Below, piece after piece: positions 28,287 to 36,450 of a stretch of 64,000 bases of DNA. Positions within the stretch are counted from its first letter, which is position 1. The number at the start of each line of letters is the position of its first letter. The notes beneath the pieces are model-generated. The model ran no database searches, was not told the DNA's origin, and saw nothing but the letters and a program-made list of their open reading frames with translations. This DNA comes from Dyella sp. OK004 (lineage in GTDB: Bacteria > Pseudomonadota > Gammaproteobacteria > Xanthomonadales > Rhodanobacteraceae), in assembly GCF_900114495.1 (NCBI RefSeq), contig NZ_FOZI01000002.1, positions 806,001 through 870,000 of the forward strand. The letters are read 5' to 3'. Made by a program: the position numbers and the translations under genes.

Positions 28287-29459
28287 ATGCGCAAATTCAT
28301 CGCCCCCCTGTTCTGCCTGATCGCTCCGGTGCTGATGGCGCATGAAGGTCACCAGGGCATGACCATGCCCAAGGGGCCGGAGTTGGGCGCCAGCGCCACC
28401 ATCGACGGCAATGGCCGCTTGTGGCTGGTGGACGCCGCGGATGGCCACGTCAGGTTGCGTCACTCGGACGATTTCGGTCGCACGCTGAGTCCGCCGGTGC
28501 TGGTCAATGCCACCGCCGAGCCGATCTACGCCGAAGGCGAGAACCGGCCGAAGATCGCGCTCGGCAAACAGAACGCGTTGTATGTGAGCTGGTCGCAACC
28601 GCGCGCCAAGCCATGGACCGGCTTCGTACGCTTCGCCCGCTCCACCGATGGCGGCGCGCATTTCTCTGCGCCGATCACCGTGCATCACGACCGCGCCGAG
28701 ATCACGCATCGCTTCGACGCCATGGCGGTGGATGGCCAGGGCCGCATCGTGATGGCGTGGATCGACAAACGCGATCTCGAAGCGGCCACGGCCAAGGGCA
28801 AGCCCTATCTCGGCGCGGCAATCTATACCAGCGTCTCCAGCGACGGCGGCCTCAGCTTCGCAACGGAGCAGAAGCTGACCGACCAGAGCTGCGAATGTTG
28901 CCGCATCGCGATGGCACGTACGCCGCAGGGCGAGATCGGCGCATTCTTCCGCGGCATTTATGGCGACAACATCCGTGACCACGCCTATGCCGTGCTGCAC
29001 GGCGATGGCCGTCCCAGCGAAGCCCAGCGCGCCACCTTCAGCGAGTGGCAGATTGCCGGCTGCCCGCATCATGGTCCCGGCCTCGCCATCGGCGGCGACG
29101 GCGTGCGCCACGCGGTGTGGTACGAGGCAAAGAACCAGCCCACCGTCTGGTATGGCCAACTCGATCCCGGCCATGCGCCCAAGCATGCCCTGGCCATCGC
29201 GGGTGCCGGCGCGAGCCATGCAGATATCGCCGTTAACGGCCGTGAGGTATGGGTCGTGTGGAACCAGGTGAACGCGCATGGCTACGAGCTCATGCTGCGC
29301 ACCTCACGCGATGGCGGCGAGCATTTCGATGAAGCGCGGCAGATCGCCAATACCCCGGGCGCGAGCGCCTCACCGCAGCTGTTGTTGTGGCAAGGCCGCG
29401 CTTTCGTCGCCTGGAATACTGCGGCGGAGTTCCGTCTGGTGCCCACGGAGGCCCTATGA
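28287..29459 (+). CDS. Exported sialidase-like (BNR/Asp-box) beta-propeller protein
   Basis: The 390-residue precursor begins MRKFIAPLFCLIAPVLMA and then HEGHQGMTMPKG. If cleaved at MA-H, the mature protein starts with His and a His/Met cluster. The body has repeated Asp-box-like motifs SDDFGRTLS, STDGGAHFS, SSDGGLSFA and SRDGGEHFD, the signature of six-bladed propellers. An unusual CECCR (near residue 205) and a CPHH (near 263) are further potential metal ligands. No sialidase catalytic set is evident, so a true glycosidase is unlikely. AAAGG lies six bases upstream of the ATG. The stop overlaps the next start (ATGA). Function unknown; I infer metal handling with the receptor. Confidence 0.83.
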   Translation: MRKFIAPLFCLIAPVLMAHEGHQGMTMPKGPELGASATIDGNGRLWLVDAADGHVRLRHSDDFGRTLSPPVLVNATAEPIYAEGENRPKIALGKQNALYVSWSQPRAKPWTGFVRFARSTDGGAHFSAPITVHHDRAEITHRFDAMAVDGQGRIVMAWIDKRDLEAATAKGKPYLGAAIYTSVSSDGGLSFATEQKLTDQSCECCRIAMARTPQGEIGAFFRGIYGDNIRDHAYAVLHGDGRPSEAQRATFSEWQIAGCPHHGPGLAIGGDGVRHAVWYEAKNQPTVWYGQLDPGHAPKHALAIAGAGASHADIAVNGREVWVVWNQVNAHGYELMLRTSRDGGEHFDEARQIANTPGASASPQLLLWQGRAFVAWNTAAEFRLVPTEAL

Positions 29460-29917
29460 TCCACCGGCTTCTATGTCTGCTCGCCTTGGCTTTACCGATA
29501 GTTGCGCAAGCTGCATCGCCCACCGCGCTGCGTGCGGAGGATGTCGCCACTCTGCTCAAGCCGCCCTCGCACGGTATACGCGTGCTGGCGATCTGGGCGC
29601 TGGACTGCGCCTACTGCGAATCGAACCTGCAAGCACTGGGACGATTGCAACGCGCACAACCCGACACGATCGAACTGATCACCATCGCCACCGACAGCAT
29701 CGATCAAAGCGACATGATCGCGGCACGCCTGCACAGCGCCGCCATGGATGCATGGCCGGCACGCGCCTACACGGATGCCACGCCTGAGCGCATCAACTAC
29801 CTGATCGATCCGAACTGGGGTGGCGAAACGCCCCGCACACTGGTGATCCGTGCGGATGGCACGCGGCTCGGCATTAGCGGCGAACTCACCCCCGCCAAGC
29901 TGAAGTCGATCCCGTAG
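29456..29917 (+). CDS. Periplasmic thioredoxin-fold (TlpA/ResA-like) protein
   Basis: The 153-residue precursor starts MIHRLLCLLALALPIVAQAA, a clear signal peptide. The fold core has IRVLAIWALDCAYCESNLQAL, with the redox motif Cys-Ala-Tyr-Cys at about 59-62, and ends TLVIRADGTRLGISGELT as in TlpA proteins. It may reduce cysteines or deliver metal to its partner propeller protein with CECC. The ATGA overlap with the preceding gene shows translational coupling. The cis-Pro loop is not obvious, which is unusual. Its TAG stop lies within the left arm of a 41-base inverted repeat. Confidence 0.82.
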   Translation: MIHRLLCLLALALPIVAQAASPTALRAEDVATLLKPPSHGIRVLAIWALDCAYCESNLQALGRLQRAQPDTIELITIATDSIDQSDMIAARLHSAAMDAWPARAYTDATPERINYLIDPNWGGETPRTLVIRADGTRLGISGELTPAKLKSIP

Positions 29918-30022
29918 GAGCGCACCCTGTGCGCGAAACGGCCCGACAGGGCCGCGCTTTTGCCGAAGCGGGATGAAAACACGGCCCTGTCGGGCCGTTT
30001 CGCGCACAGGGTGCGCTCCTAC
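29914..30022. repeat. Perfect 41-base inverted repeat (GTAGGAGCGCAC family)
   Basis: The arms 29914-29954 and 29982-30022 are exact reverse complements over 41 bases around a 27-base loop. The ends read GTAGGAGCGCACCCTGTGCG. The same motif recurs at 34330-34433, 19446-19476 and in degenerate form near 21573-21646. It lies between convergent genes and probably stops both transcripts. Confidence 0.92.
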
Positions 30023-30031
30023 ACAGTGAAA

Positions 30032-31075
30032 TTACGATCCGCTGCTCGACTCAGTGGCGGGCAGCGGATCACCGGTGCCGTCGTCCTCGTCGCCAAAGAT
30101 CGCGACATGCGGTACACCATCCGCGCCGATCCAGCCGCGATACATGCCATCGGTATTGAATGGCATGGCGAAATTGCCGTCGCCATCCAGCGCAATAGCT
30201 CCGCCATTGCCACCCATCGACGGGATTTCCTGATTGATCACTTCCGCCGCGGCGCGCTTCAGCGGCACGCGCATCTGCGTCACACGCATGCAGATTTCGT
30301 GCGCCGCCACGGTGCGGATGTAGTACTCGCCCCAGCCCGTACCCGACACAGCGCAACCACTGTTGGCATAAGTGCCAGCACCGATGAGCGGCGAATCGCC
30401 CACGCGACCCCAGCGCTTGTCGGTCATGCCACCGGTGGACGTACCCGCCGCCAGATGTCCCTGCGCATCCAGAGCTACCGCGCCCACTGTGCCGAAATGC
30501 TTGGCCGTCTCCACGTCCGCATGCGGCTTGCGTGCCGCATCTTCCTTCAGCGCCTTCTGCAATTGCTGCCAACGCTCGTCGGTGCGGAAGTACGAGGGAT
30601 CGACCAATTCAACACCCGCATCCTTCGCAAACGCCTCGGCGCCCTCGCCAACCAGCATTACATGCTTGCTCTTGTCCATCACCGCGCGCGCCAGCAGGAT
30701 CGGGTTCTTCACGCGATGCACGCCGGCGATCGCACCAGCCTTCAGCGTGTAGCCGTCCATGATGGCCGCATCCAGCTCGTTCTTGCCGTCATGAGTGAAT
30801 ACCGCGCCCTTGCCGGCGTTGAAGTTGGGGTCATTCTCCAGCACGGTAATCGCCGCCGCCACCGCATCGAGCGCCGGCTTGCCGGCCTTGAGCTGGGCAT
30901 AGCCGTTCTGCAGCGCCTGGGTCAGCGCCGCACGCACCGCCTTCTCGCGGACCGGATTCATTTCGCGCTTGATCACACCGGCGCCACCGTGGATCACCAG
31001 CACCGGTGTAGCGGCATGGCTCATGGCGACAACTCCAAGGGCGGCAATGGCAATAAACAGGCGGCGCAACTTCAC
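30032..31075 (-). CDS. Isoaspartyl peptidase / plant-type L-asparaginase (Ntn hydrolase), exported
   Basis: The 347-residue precursor has a signal peptide (MKLRRLFIAIAALGVVAMSH, cleavage near AAT). VLVIHGGAGVI opens the alpha chain. Autocleavage is expected before Thr196 in HFGTVGAVALD, and the new N-terminal Thr becomes the nucleophile. TSTGGMTDKRWGRVGDSPLIG is the substrate pocket (in two stretches near 212-232). It removes isoaspartyl dipeptides or Asn-derived residues in the periplasm. It converges on the thioredoxin gene across the inverted repeat and is transcribed away from the M56 gene's end. Confidence 0.93.
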   Translation of the reverse strand: MKLRRLFIAIAALGVVAMSHAATPVLVIHGGAGVIKREMNPVREKAVRAALTQALQNGYAQLKAGKPALDAVAAAITVLENDPNFNAGKGAVFTHDGKNELDAAIMDGYTLKAGAIAGVHRVKNPILLARAVMDKSKHVMLVGEGAEAFAKDAGVELVDPSYFRTDERWQQLQKALKEDAARKPHADVETAKHFGTVGAVALDAQGHLAAGTSTGGMTDKRWGRVGDSPLIGAGTYANSGCAVSGTGWGEYYIRTVAAHEICMRVTQMRVPLKRAAAEVINQEIPSMGGNGGAIALDGDGNFAMPFNTDGMYRGWIGADGVPHVAIFGDEDDGTGDPLPATESSSGS

Positions 31076-31141
31076 GGATCACTCTCCCCGGATGGTCGGG
31101 GCGAGTATAGCCAGCTGCGCCGCCGTACTCAGCCGAATGTC

Positions 31142-32410
31142 TCAACAACCCAGGCGAGCTGTGACATCTATCCTGATTGAGCGACCGGATTTCGCGTCAC
31201 CTTGATGCACTTCACCCACCTCAATGGTGGCAGTCTGGCCAGACGGGTTGCGTACCTTGGGGTGTACCGCTTCCTTCAAAGTGCCACCGCTCAGGTCGCC
31301 CTGTATTTCCAGCTGCCCACCTTCTGCGGGAACCACCATGAAACGTCCGCTCCAAGCCGGTATGCCAGTGGCGCTTCCATTGATCGTGGCGTACTCCCCG
31401 GGTTTGAGGCATTGAGTGAAGTGCGTTTCCGGCGCTTCGCCGTTATAGGCCACATCCATCTTCAGGCTGTAGTGGCTCGATGGCGAATTGTTTCCTTCCG
31501 ACGCTACCGGCGTGGCCGCATACACCATGCCCGCCAGCGTGCTGACGCAGAGAGCTACAACAAACCCGCCCAAGCGATGACGGGTCAGACTCGGTTTTTC
31601 CTTCAGCATGGCAATACGCTCCGTGAGTGGATGACGTGGAGACCACGCGCAGCCCACCGGCAGCGCGCTGGCTTCGGACAGGGTTTTCAACATTGCCTGG
31701 GCGTACTGGCGGCGATAGCCATGGTGATCGCGCATGACTGCCGCATCGCAGGCCAGTTCCTGATCCTGTCGAAACAGGCGCCACCCCAGCCATGCCAGAG
31801 TATGTGGCCAGCACACAGCGACCACGGCAATCGCACACAACGACCACAAGCCATCGCGCCGACGGGCATGCGCCTCTTCGTGGGCCAGGATCAGTGCTCG
31901 CTCCCGTTGGTCATAACGTGTCGCGAAATCTGCGGGCAAGACGATGTGAGGACGCCAGGCGCCGACCAGCGCGGGACCAAGCCCTGGCTCTACGGCAACC
32001 AAGATTGGCCAGTGGGATAACCCAGGCTCTAGGGTGGCGCTCCGCAGTCGACGACGATAGCGCGATTGAACAAACCATCCCAACACACCTACTGCCAACA
32101 TTCCGATCAGCCATACGGCTACCACGGCAGTGCGCCAATCGAAAGACACTGTCGCTTGTGGCACCACAGGAAACGCACCGCCAGCCGTCGCGATGGTAAG
32201 CACGAATGTCGGTGATGCAGCCGCGTGTGCCGTCGAATGTGGCAGCTGGCTCATCAGCATCGCCAGCGGCGGCAACATCCAAAGCTGGAAACTGCGTTCA
32301 GCGCCCAACCATCGGCGGCATGGCCGTCGCAACAACAGCACGGCCATCACGGCCAACGTAAAGGCGAGCTGCAGCAGCCACAGCCGCGACATCCATTCAG
32401 AGCTGGTCAT
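31142..32410 (-). CDS. M56 (BlaR1/MecR1-type) membrane metalloprotease without penicillin-binding domain
   Basis: The 422-residue protein has membrane helices near 12-28, 43-56, 92-112 and 290-310. The zinc motif HEEAH is at residues 177-181 on the loop after the third helix, with LACDAAVMRDH following as the third-ligand region. Unlike BlaR1, the C-terminal periplasmic part (about 310-422) lacks Ser-x-x-Lys and other penicillin-binding motifs. It ends in a small beta-rich region terminating in RLGC. It should cleave the BlaI-like repressor encoded just upstream on sensing an unknown signal. Its ATG overlaps the end of the repressor gene by 14 bases. Confidence 0.88.
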   Translation of the reverse strand: MTSSEWMSRLWLLQLAFTLAVMAVLLLRRPCRRWLGAERSFQLWMLPPLAMLMSQLPHSTAHAAASPTFVLTIATAGGAFPVVPQATVSFDWRTAVVAVWLIGMLAVGVLGWFVQSRYRRRLRSATLEPGLSHWPILVAVEPGLGPALVGAWRPHIVLPADFATRYDQRERALILAHEEAHARRRDGLWSLCAIAVVAVCWPHTLAWLGWRLFRQDQELACDAAVMRDHHGYRRQYAQAMLKTLSEASALPVGCAWSPRHPLTERIAMLKEKPSLTRHRLGGFVVALCVSTLAGMVYAATPVASEGNNSPSSHYSLKMDVAYNGEAPETHFTQCLKPGEYATINGSATGIPAWSGRFMVVPAEGGQLEIQGDLSGGTLKEAVHPKVRNPSGQTATIEVGEVHQGDAKSGRSIRIDVTARLGC

Positions 32411-32768
32411 CGTCCAGCTCCTCAAGCAGCTTCTTCAGATCGGCGACATCCTTGCGGCTCAATTTGTGCTGCTCGGAGAAATGCGCCACCAACGGCGCAA
32501 TCCGGCCGTCGAACAGGCGGTCAAGCAGCCCTTTGCTTTCCTGCGATACGTACTGTTCGCGGGTCAGCCGCGGTATGTAGAGGTAGCGACGACCTTCACG
32601 TTCCGCTTTTACCGCTTTCTTTTTCAGCAAGCGATTGAGCAGGGACTTCACCGTGCCCTCCTGCCAACCTTGCTGTGGCCCGACTTCGGCGAGAATTTCC
32701 TCGGCGCTGCGCGGCGCCTGCCGCCACAGCACTTCCATCACCACGGATTCGGCTTCACTGATCGACAT
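32397..32768 (-). CDS. blaI: BlaI/MecI family winged-helix repressor
   Basis: The 123-residue protein starts MSISEAESVVMEVLWRQAPR and has WQEGTVKSLLNRLLKKKAV as recognition helix and wing, with LLDRLFDGRIAPLVAHF as the dimer helices. These are typical of BlaI, which binds TACA-N2-TGTA palindromes and is inactivated by a BlaR1-type protease. The start at 32768 is the family start; the much longer open frame upstream has no homology signs. Two fitting operators lie directly upstream. The regulated stress is not evident here because no beta-lactamase is adjacent. Confidence 0.93.
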   Translation of the reverse strand: MSISEAESVVMEVLWRQAPRSAEEILAEVGPQQGWQEGTVKSLLNRLLKKKAVKAEREGRRYLYIPRLTREQYVSQESKGLLDRLFDGRIAPLVAHFSEQHKLSRKDVADLKKLLEELDDDQL

Positions 32769-32777
32769 GGCGCACCG

Positions 32778-32828
32778 TTTACACGTGTAAGTGACATCTA
32801 CATTTACACGCGTAAACGAAACCGTCAA
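32778..32828 (-). promoter_or_regulatory. blaI promoter with two BlaI-type operators
   Basis: On the reverse strand a -35 TTGACG (32823-32828) and a -10-like TAAATG (32801-32806) are 16 bases apart. Palindrome TTACACGTGTAA (32779-32790) and near-palindrome TTTACACGCGTAAA (32803-32816) carry TACA...TGTA/CGTA half-sites. The second overlaps the -10 and spacer, so autorepression is expected. Confidence 0.75.
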
Positions 32829-32959
32829 GTGTCCTCGATACTGCTTGCAGATCGTGGTTCTAAGCTCTTGTCTGGATGGCTGCGACCTTGGTACAGCATG
32901 AGCGGTCACCGATCCGTCGTATCCTAGGTAGCTGGCTCTCCCTGCAAGAAGGCATCGCA

Positions 32960-34321
32960 ATGGACAAGGTTTATGCAAGCGCGGCGCAGGCTCTGGACGG
33001 TCTGCTGTTCGACGACATGACCCTCGCCGCGGGCGGCTTCGGCCTCTGCGGCATTCCCGAAAATCTGATCGCCGCACTGCTGGCGGCCGGCACCAAGGGG
33101 CTGACCATCGTCGGCAACAACGCCGGCGTGGACGATTTCGGCATGGGTCCGCTGCTGAAGACGCGGCAGGTGAAGCGCGTCTACGCCTCTTACGTGGGCG
33201 AGAACAAGGAATTCGAGCGCCAAGTGCTGGCCGGCGAACTGGAGCTGCATCTGGTGCCGCAAGGCACGCTGGCCGAGAAGCTGCGCGCCGGCGGTGCCGG
33301 CATCCCGGGTTTCTATACGCGCACCGCGTTCGGCACCAAGCTGGCCGAAGGCAAGGAAACCAAGGTTTTCGATGGCAAGGAATACGTGCTGGAAGAAGCC
33401 ATCCACGCCGACGTGTCGATCGTGAAGGCATGGAAGGGCGATCGTCTCGGCAACCTCGTGTTCCGCAAGACCGCACGCAACTTCAACCCGATGATCGCCA
33501 CCTGCGGCAAGGTCTGCGTGGCTGAGGTCGAAGAGCTCGTCGAAGTGGGCGCACTGGCGCCGGACGAGGTTCACGTACCCGGCATCTACGTCGACCGCAT
33601 CATCCAGGGGCCTTCGTACGAAAAGCGCATCGAGTTCCGCACAGTTGCCGGCGCCAACACCGGTAAAGAAAGCCCGATCCGCACGGCCATGGCACAACGC
33701 GCCGCGAAAGAATTGCAGGATGGCTTCTACGTCAACCTCGGCATCGGCATTCCGACCCTGGTGGCCAACTACATTCCAGAAGGCATCGACGTGACCTTGC
33801 AGTCGGAGAACGGCCTGCTCGGCATCGGCCCGTTCCCGGACGATGCACACGTCGATCCCGATCTGATCAACGCCGGCAAGCAGACCATCACCACCCTGCC
33901 CGGCTCCAGCTTCTTCTCCAGCGCCGAATCGTTCGCGATGATCCGCGGCGGCCATATCGACCTGTCGATCCTCGGCGGCCTGGAAGTGTCGTGTAACGGC
34001 GATCTCGCCAACTGGATGGTGCCGGGCAAGATGGTGAAAGGCCCGGGTGGTGCGATGGATCTGGTCAGCGGCGTGAAGCGCGTGGTGGTGCTGATGGAGC
34101 ACACCGCGAAGGATGGCTCGCCCAAGATCAAGGACGAATGCGACCTGCCGCTCACCGGCAAACAGGTGGTCGATCTGATCATCACCGACCTGTGCGTGTT
34201 CGAAGTGGCCAAGGGTAAGGGCCTGACTCTGATCGAACTGCAGGAAGGCGTGACGGTGGATGAAGTGAAGACGAAGACCGGCTGCGCTTTCACCGTGTCA
34301 CCGAAACTGCAGGCTGCCTGA
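32960..34321 (+). CDS. 3-oxoacid (succinyl-CoA) CoA-transferase, fused subunits
   Basis: The 453-residue protein joins both CoA-transferase subunits. The alpha part begins [21 protein letters not shown] with [13 protein letters not shown]. The beta part starts near 235 with [22 protein letters not shown]. The catalytic Glu283 is in [14 protein letters not shown], the SCOT motif that forms the glutamyl-CoA thioester. It activates acetoacetate or a related 3-keto acid with succinyl-CoA. In most bacteria ScoA and ScoB are separate; the mitochondrial-like fusion occurs in several gammaproteobacteria. The start at 32960 follows GAAGG and matches the family N terminus. Confidence 0.93.
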   Translation: MDKVYASAAQALDGLLFDDMTLAAGGFGLCGIPENLIAALLAAGTKGLTIVGNNAGVDDFGMGPLLKTRQVKRVYASYVGENKEFERQVLAGELELHLVPQGTLAEKLRAGGAGIPGFYTRTAFGTKLAEGKETKVFDGKEYVLEEAIHADVSIVKAWKGDRLGNLVFRKTARNFNPMIATCGKVCVAEVEELVEVGALAPDEVHVPGIYVDRIIQGPSYEKRIEFRTVAGANTGKESPIRTAMAQRAAKELQDGFYVNLGIGIPTLVANYIPEGIDVTLQSENGLLGIGPFPDDAHVDPDLINAGKQTITTLPGSSFFSSAESFAMIRGGHIDLSILGGLEVSCNGDLANWMVPGKMVKGPGGAMDLVSGVKRVVVLMEHTAKDGSPKIKDECDLPLTGKQVVDLIITDLCVFEVAKGKGLTLIELQEGVTVDEVKTKTGCAFTVSPKLQAA

Positions 34322-34329
34322 GAAACACG

Positions 34330-34433
34330 GTGGGAGCGCACCCTGTTCGCGACCAACCGGCAAGGATTGCCGGTTGGCACGGCGAGAACACGGCCCTTTC
34401 GGGCCGTTTCGCGCACAGGGTGCGCTCCTACAC
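34330..34433. repeat. GTAGGAGCGCAC-family inverted repeat, imperfect copy
   Basis: The outer arms GTGGGAGCGCACCCTG and CAGGGTGCGCTCCTACAC are near reverse complements. Inside lies a perfect 11-pair hairpin (34353-34363 with 34367-34377) and a CGGCCC/GGGCCG stem. It separates the CoA-transferase from the convergent kinase gene. Confidence 0.85.
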
Positions 34434-35408
34434 GTTCGCCGGTAATGGCTTGGGAAAACGGATGCGTGCGATGTGGTGTTTGCCGTCGCGCGTTTGCAAC
34501 TCCAGCGGCCAGGCGAAACGTTCACTGATGCGCTGTGCAATCGCCAGCTCGAAACCGTGGCGATCCGCTTTGTAGGTGTCCACGTCAATGCGGTTGGTAA
34601 CGGTCACCGCACCAGGCAACACGGTAATGACCACCACACCCTGCTCGGCCTGCTGACAGGCATTGCGAATCAGTTGCCAGCACAGCACCGCAAAGACTCG
34701 CGGAGACCCATGCAGTGCGAACCGCGCCGGCTCGTCCAGACGCAGGGTTACCGGCTGCCCTTCCAGCAATTCGCGCGCGTCGATCAATTCGCGCTCCAGC
34801 ACATCGTTGACCACGAAATCTTCTTCGGTGAGTCCGTTGTCGGATTCGCGCGCAAGGATCAGCAAGGCCTCGACCAGCGCTTCCATCTCGCGCGTGGCGC
34901 GCTTGATCCGCTGCACCGACCGCTGCCCGAACTCGCCCAGGGCAGGCTCATCAGCAAGCATATCGGCGGACATCTTGATCACGGTGAGCGGGCTACGCAG
35001 TTCGTGGCTGGCATCGCGGGTGAAGTTGCGTTCGCGCTGGTTGTAGCCGGCGATGCGGCTGGCAAAGGTGTAAAGGCCTTGTGCGAGCACCGCGACGTCG
35101 GCGTCGGCCTGACGCGGTAGCTGCCCCGGCTGCCATTGGCCGAGGTCCGGCTTGTGCTCATCCCAGGTCTTGACCGCGCGCGCCAGCCAGCGCACTTCTT
35201 TCCACTGGCGCCGCGTCACCAGCCACGTAAGCACACAGATCGCCACCAGCAGCAGAACCGCTAGCGGAATGGGGGCCAATCCATACATGCCGAGCAGGCA
35301 GACCGCGACCACAGCCACCATCTGCAGCCCGAAAATCCATGCCAAGCGGCGATGGAACGCGTCGCGGCGGAACGCGTTCCCCCCTGTCGGAAAAGCTCGG
35401 GGAGTCAT
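34428..35408 (-). CDS. Membrane sensor histidine kinase with degenerate ATPase domain
   Basis: The 326-residue protein has two adjacent helices (22-42 and 45-65) with almost no periplasmic loop. The H-box NFTRDASHELRSPLTVIK has His135, and an ATPase domain with N box IRNACQQAEQG follows. The expected D-x-G-x-G of the G1 box is replaced by TVTNRIDVDT, and the G2 box reads HGFELAIAQRI instead of GxGLGL. It may be a weak kinase, mostly a phosphatase, or stimulated by membrane properties. It is the partner of the OmpR-type regulator upstream (28-base gap). Confidence 0.88.
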   Translation of the reverse strand: MTPRAFPTGGNAFRRDAFHRRLAWIFGLQMVAVVAVCLLGMYGLAPIPLAVLLLVAICVLTWLVTRRQWKEVRWLARAVKTWDEHKPDLGQWQPGQLPRQADADVAVLAQGLYTFASRIAGYNQRERNFTRDASHELRSPLTVIKMSADMLADEPALGEFGQRSVQRIKRATREMEALVEALLILARESDNGLTEEDFVVNDVLERELIDARELLEGQPVTLRLDEPARFALHGSPRVFAVLCWQLIRNACQQAEQGVVVITVLPGAVTVTNRIDVDTYKADRHGFELAIAQRISERFAWPLELQTRDGKHHIARIRFPKPLPANV

Positions 35409-35436
35409 CGTTACTTCATGACGGCGCGCGAAGCGG

Positions 35437-36159
35437 TCACGTGGCCGTGGCCGCTTCCGATTCGAGATCGGCCAAGCGATAGCCCGCGGAGTGGATGGTA
35501 TGCAGCAGCGGGCGATCGAAGGGCTTGTCGATCACGCGGCGCAGGTTATAGAGATGCGAGCGCAGGGTGTCCGAGTCGGGCAAGGTATCGCCCCAGATCT
35601 CGCGCTCAATATCGCGCCGGCTCACTACGCGCGGCGATTCGCGCATCAGGATCGCCAACAGCTTAAGCCCGATCGGCGACACGGTGAGCTCCTGTCCACC
35701 ACGCACCAGACGCAGCGTAGCGGTGTCGAGCGTCATGTCGCCCACGGTCAGCACTTCGGTCGACACCTGGCGGCGATCGCGGCGGATCAACGCACGCAGG
35801 CGCGCTTCCAGTTCGCGCACCTCGAACGGCTTCACCAGATAGTCGTCAGCTCCGGCTTCAAGGCCGACCAGCTTGTCTTCCAGCGTGTCGCGCGCGGTGA
35901 GCATCAGCACCGGGGTGGACTTCTTGGCCTCCTTGCGCAGCTTGCGGCAAACCTCCAGGCCATCCATGCCCGGCAGCATCAAGTCGAGCACCACTACGTC
36001 ATAACTGTTGGAGACAGCCAAGTGCAGGCCGCTGACACCATCAGCGGCGTAATCCACCGAGTAGCCCCGGCGTTCCAGGAATTCGCCGACCATCTCGGCA
36101 ATCTGGCGGTTGTCCTCCACCAGAAGGATCAGCCCGGCTTGTTCGTCACGAGAACTCAT
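35437..36159 (-). CDS. OmpR/PhoB-family response regulator
   Basis: The 240-residue protein has a receiver domain with ILLVEDN, Asp59 in VVVLDLMLPGMDG and Lys in DDYLVKPFE. A winged helix follows, with LTVSPIGLKLLAILMRES and DTLRSHLYNLRRVIDKPF. It is the first gene of a two-gene operon with the degenerate kinase downstream. Several TTCAC/GTGAA half-sites lie just before its start and may be autoregulatory. I cannot name the regulon. Confidence 0.93.
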   Translation of the reverse strand: MSSRDEQAGLILLVEDNRQIAEMVGEFLERRGYSVDYAADGVSGLHLAVSNSYDVVVLDLMLPGMDGLEVCRKLRKEAKKSTPVLMLTARDTLEDKLVGLEAGADDYLVKPFEVRELEARLRALIRRDRRQVSTEVLTVGDMTLDTATLRLVRGGQELTVSPIGLKLLAILMRESPRVVSRRDIEREIWGDTLPDSDTLRSHLYNLRRVIDKPFDRPLLHTIHSAGYRLADLESEAATAT

Positions 36160-36178
36160 CCCTGCCTCCGCGATCGGT

Positions 36179-36238
36179 CTTCACATAGGTGAAGGCTACC
36201 TTCGCGCCGGGTGAGCAATATGTGAAGACGCTTTCACA
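36179..36238. promoter_or_regulatory. Inverted TTCAC/GTGAA half-sites upstream of the OmpR-type regulator
   Basis: CTTCAC-ATAG-GTGAAG (36179-36194) and TGTGAA-GACGCT-TTCACA (36221-36238) are two dyads sharing the same half-site, about 40 bases apart. Placement 20-80 bases before the start codon suits an autoregulatory operator. This is pattern evidence only. Confidence 0.45.
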
Positions 36239-36273
36239 ACAAAGATCGGCCCGGGTGAAATGCCTGGCGAACC

Positions 36274-36414
36274 CGTCATTCCGGCGAAGGCCGGAGGAGC
36301 TCCACAACAGCGAAGCTGGTCATCCAGTGAGGTATGCGTGCGAAGCACACAAAAGCGGTGTTGAGTGCTTTGCACGAATTACTGGACTGGATTCCGGCCT
36401 TCGCCGGAATGACG
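36274..36414. repeat. About 140-base REP/MITE-like element, copy 1
   Basis: The ends are CGTCATTCCGGCGAAGGCCGG and a near-complement ending CGCCGGAATGACG. The middle has GTGCGAAGCACACAAAA and TTGAGTGCTTTGCACG. The same ends and middle recur at 47778-47906. Solo end fragments appear at 40507-40537 and 51811-51838. Confidence 0.85.
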
Positions 36415-36450
36415 GGTTCTCGGCTACGGGGCCAGCCGATCCACATCCTT

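Noticed and set aside
28287-29459. True exo-alpha-sialidase
   Set aside because: Asp boxes only define the propeller fold; the Arg triad and Tyr/Glu catalytic set are not evident, and the neighbours are not sialic-acid genes.
32924-34102. 392-codon reverse-strand frame opposite the CoA-transferase
   Set aside because: His- and Gln-rich shadow; the plus-strand gene has an intact active site.
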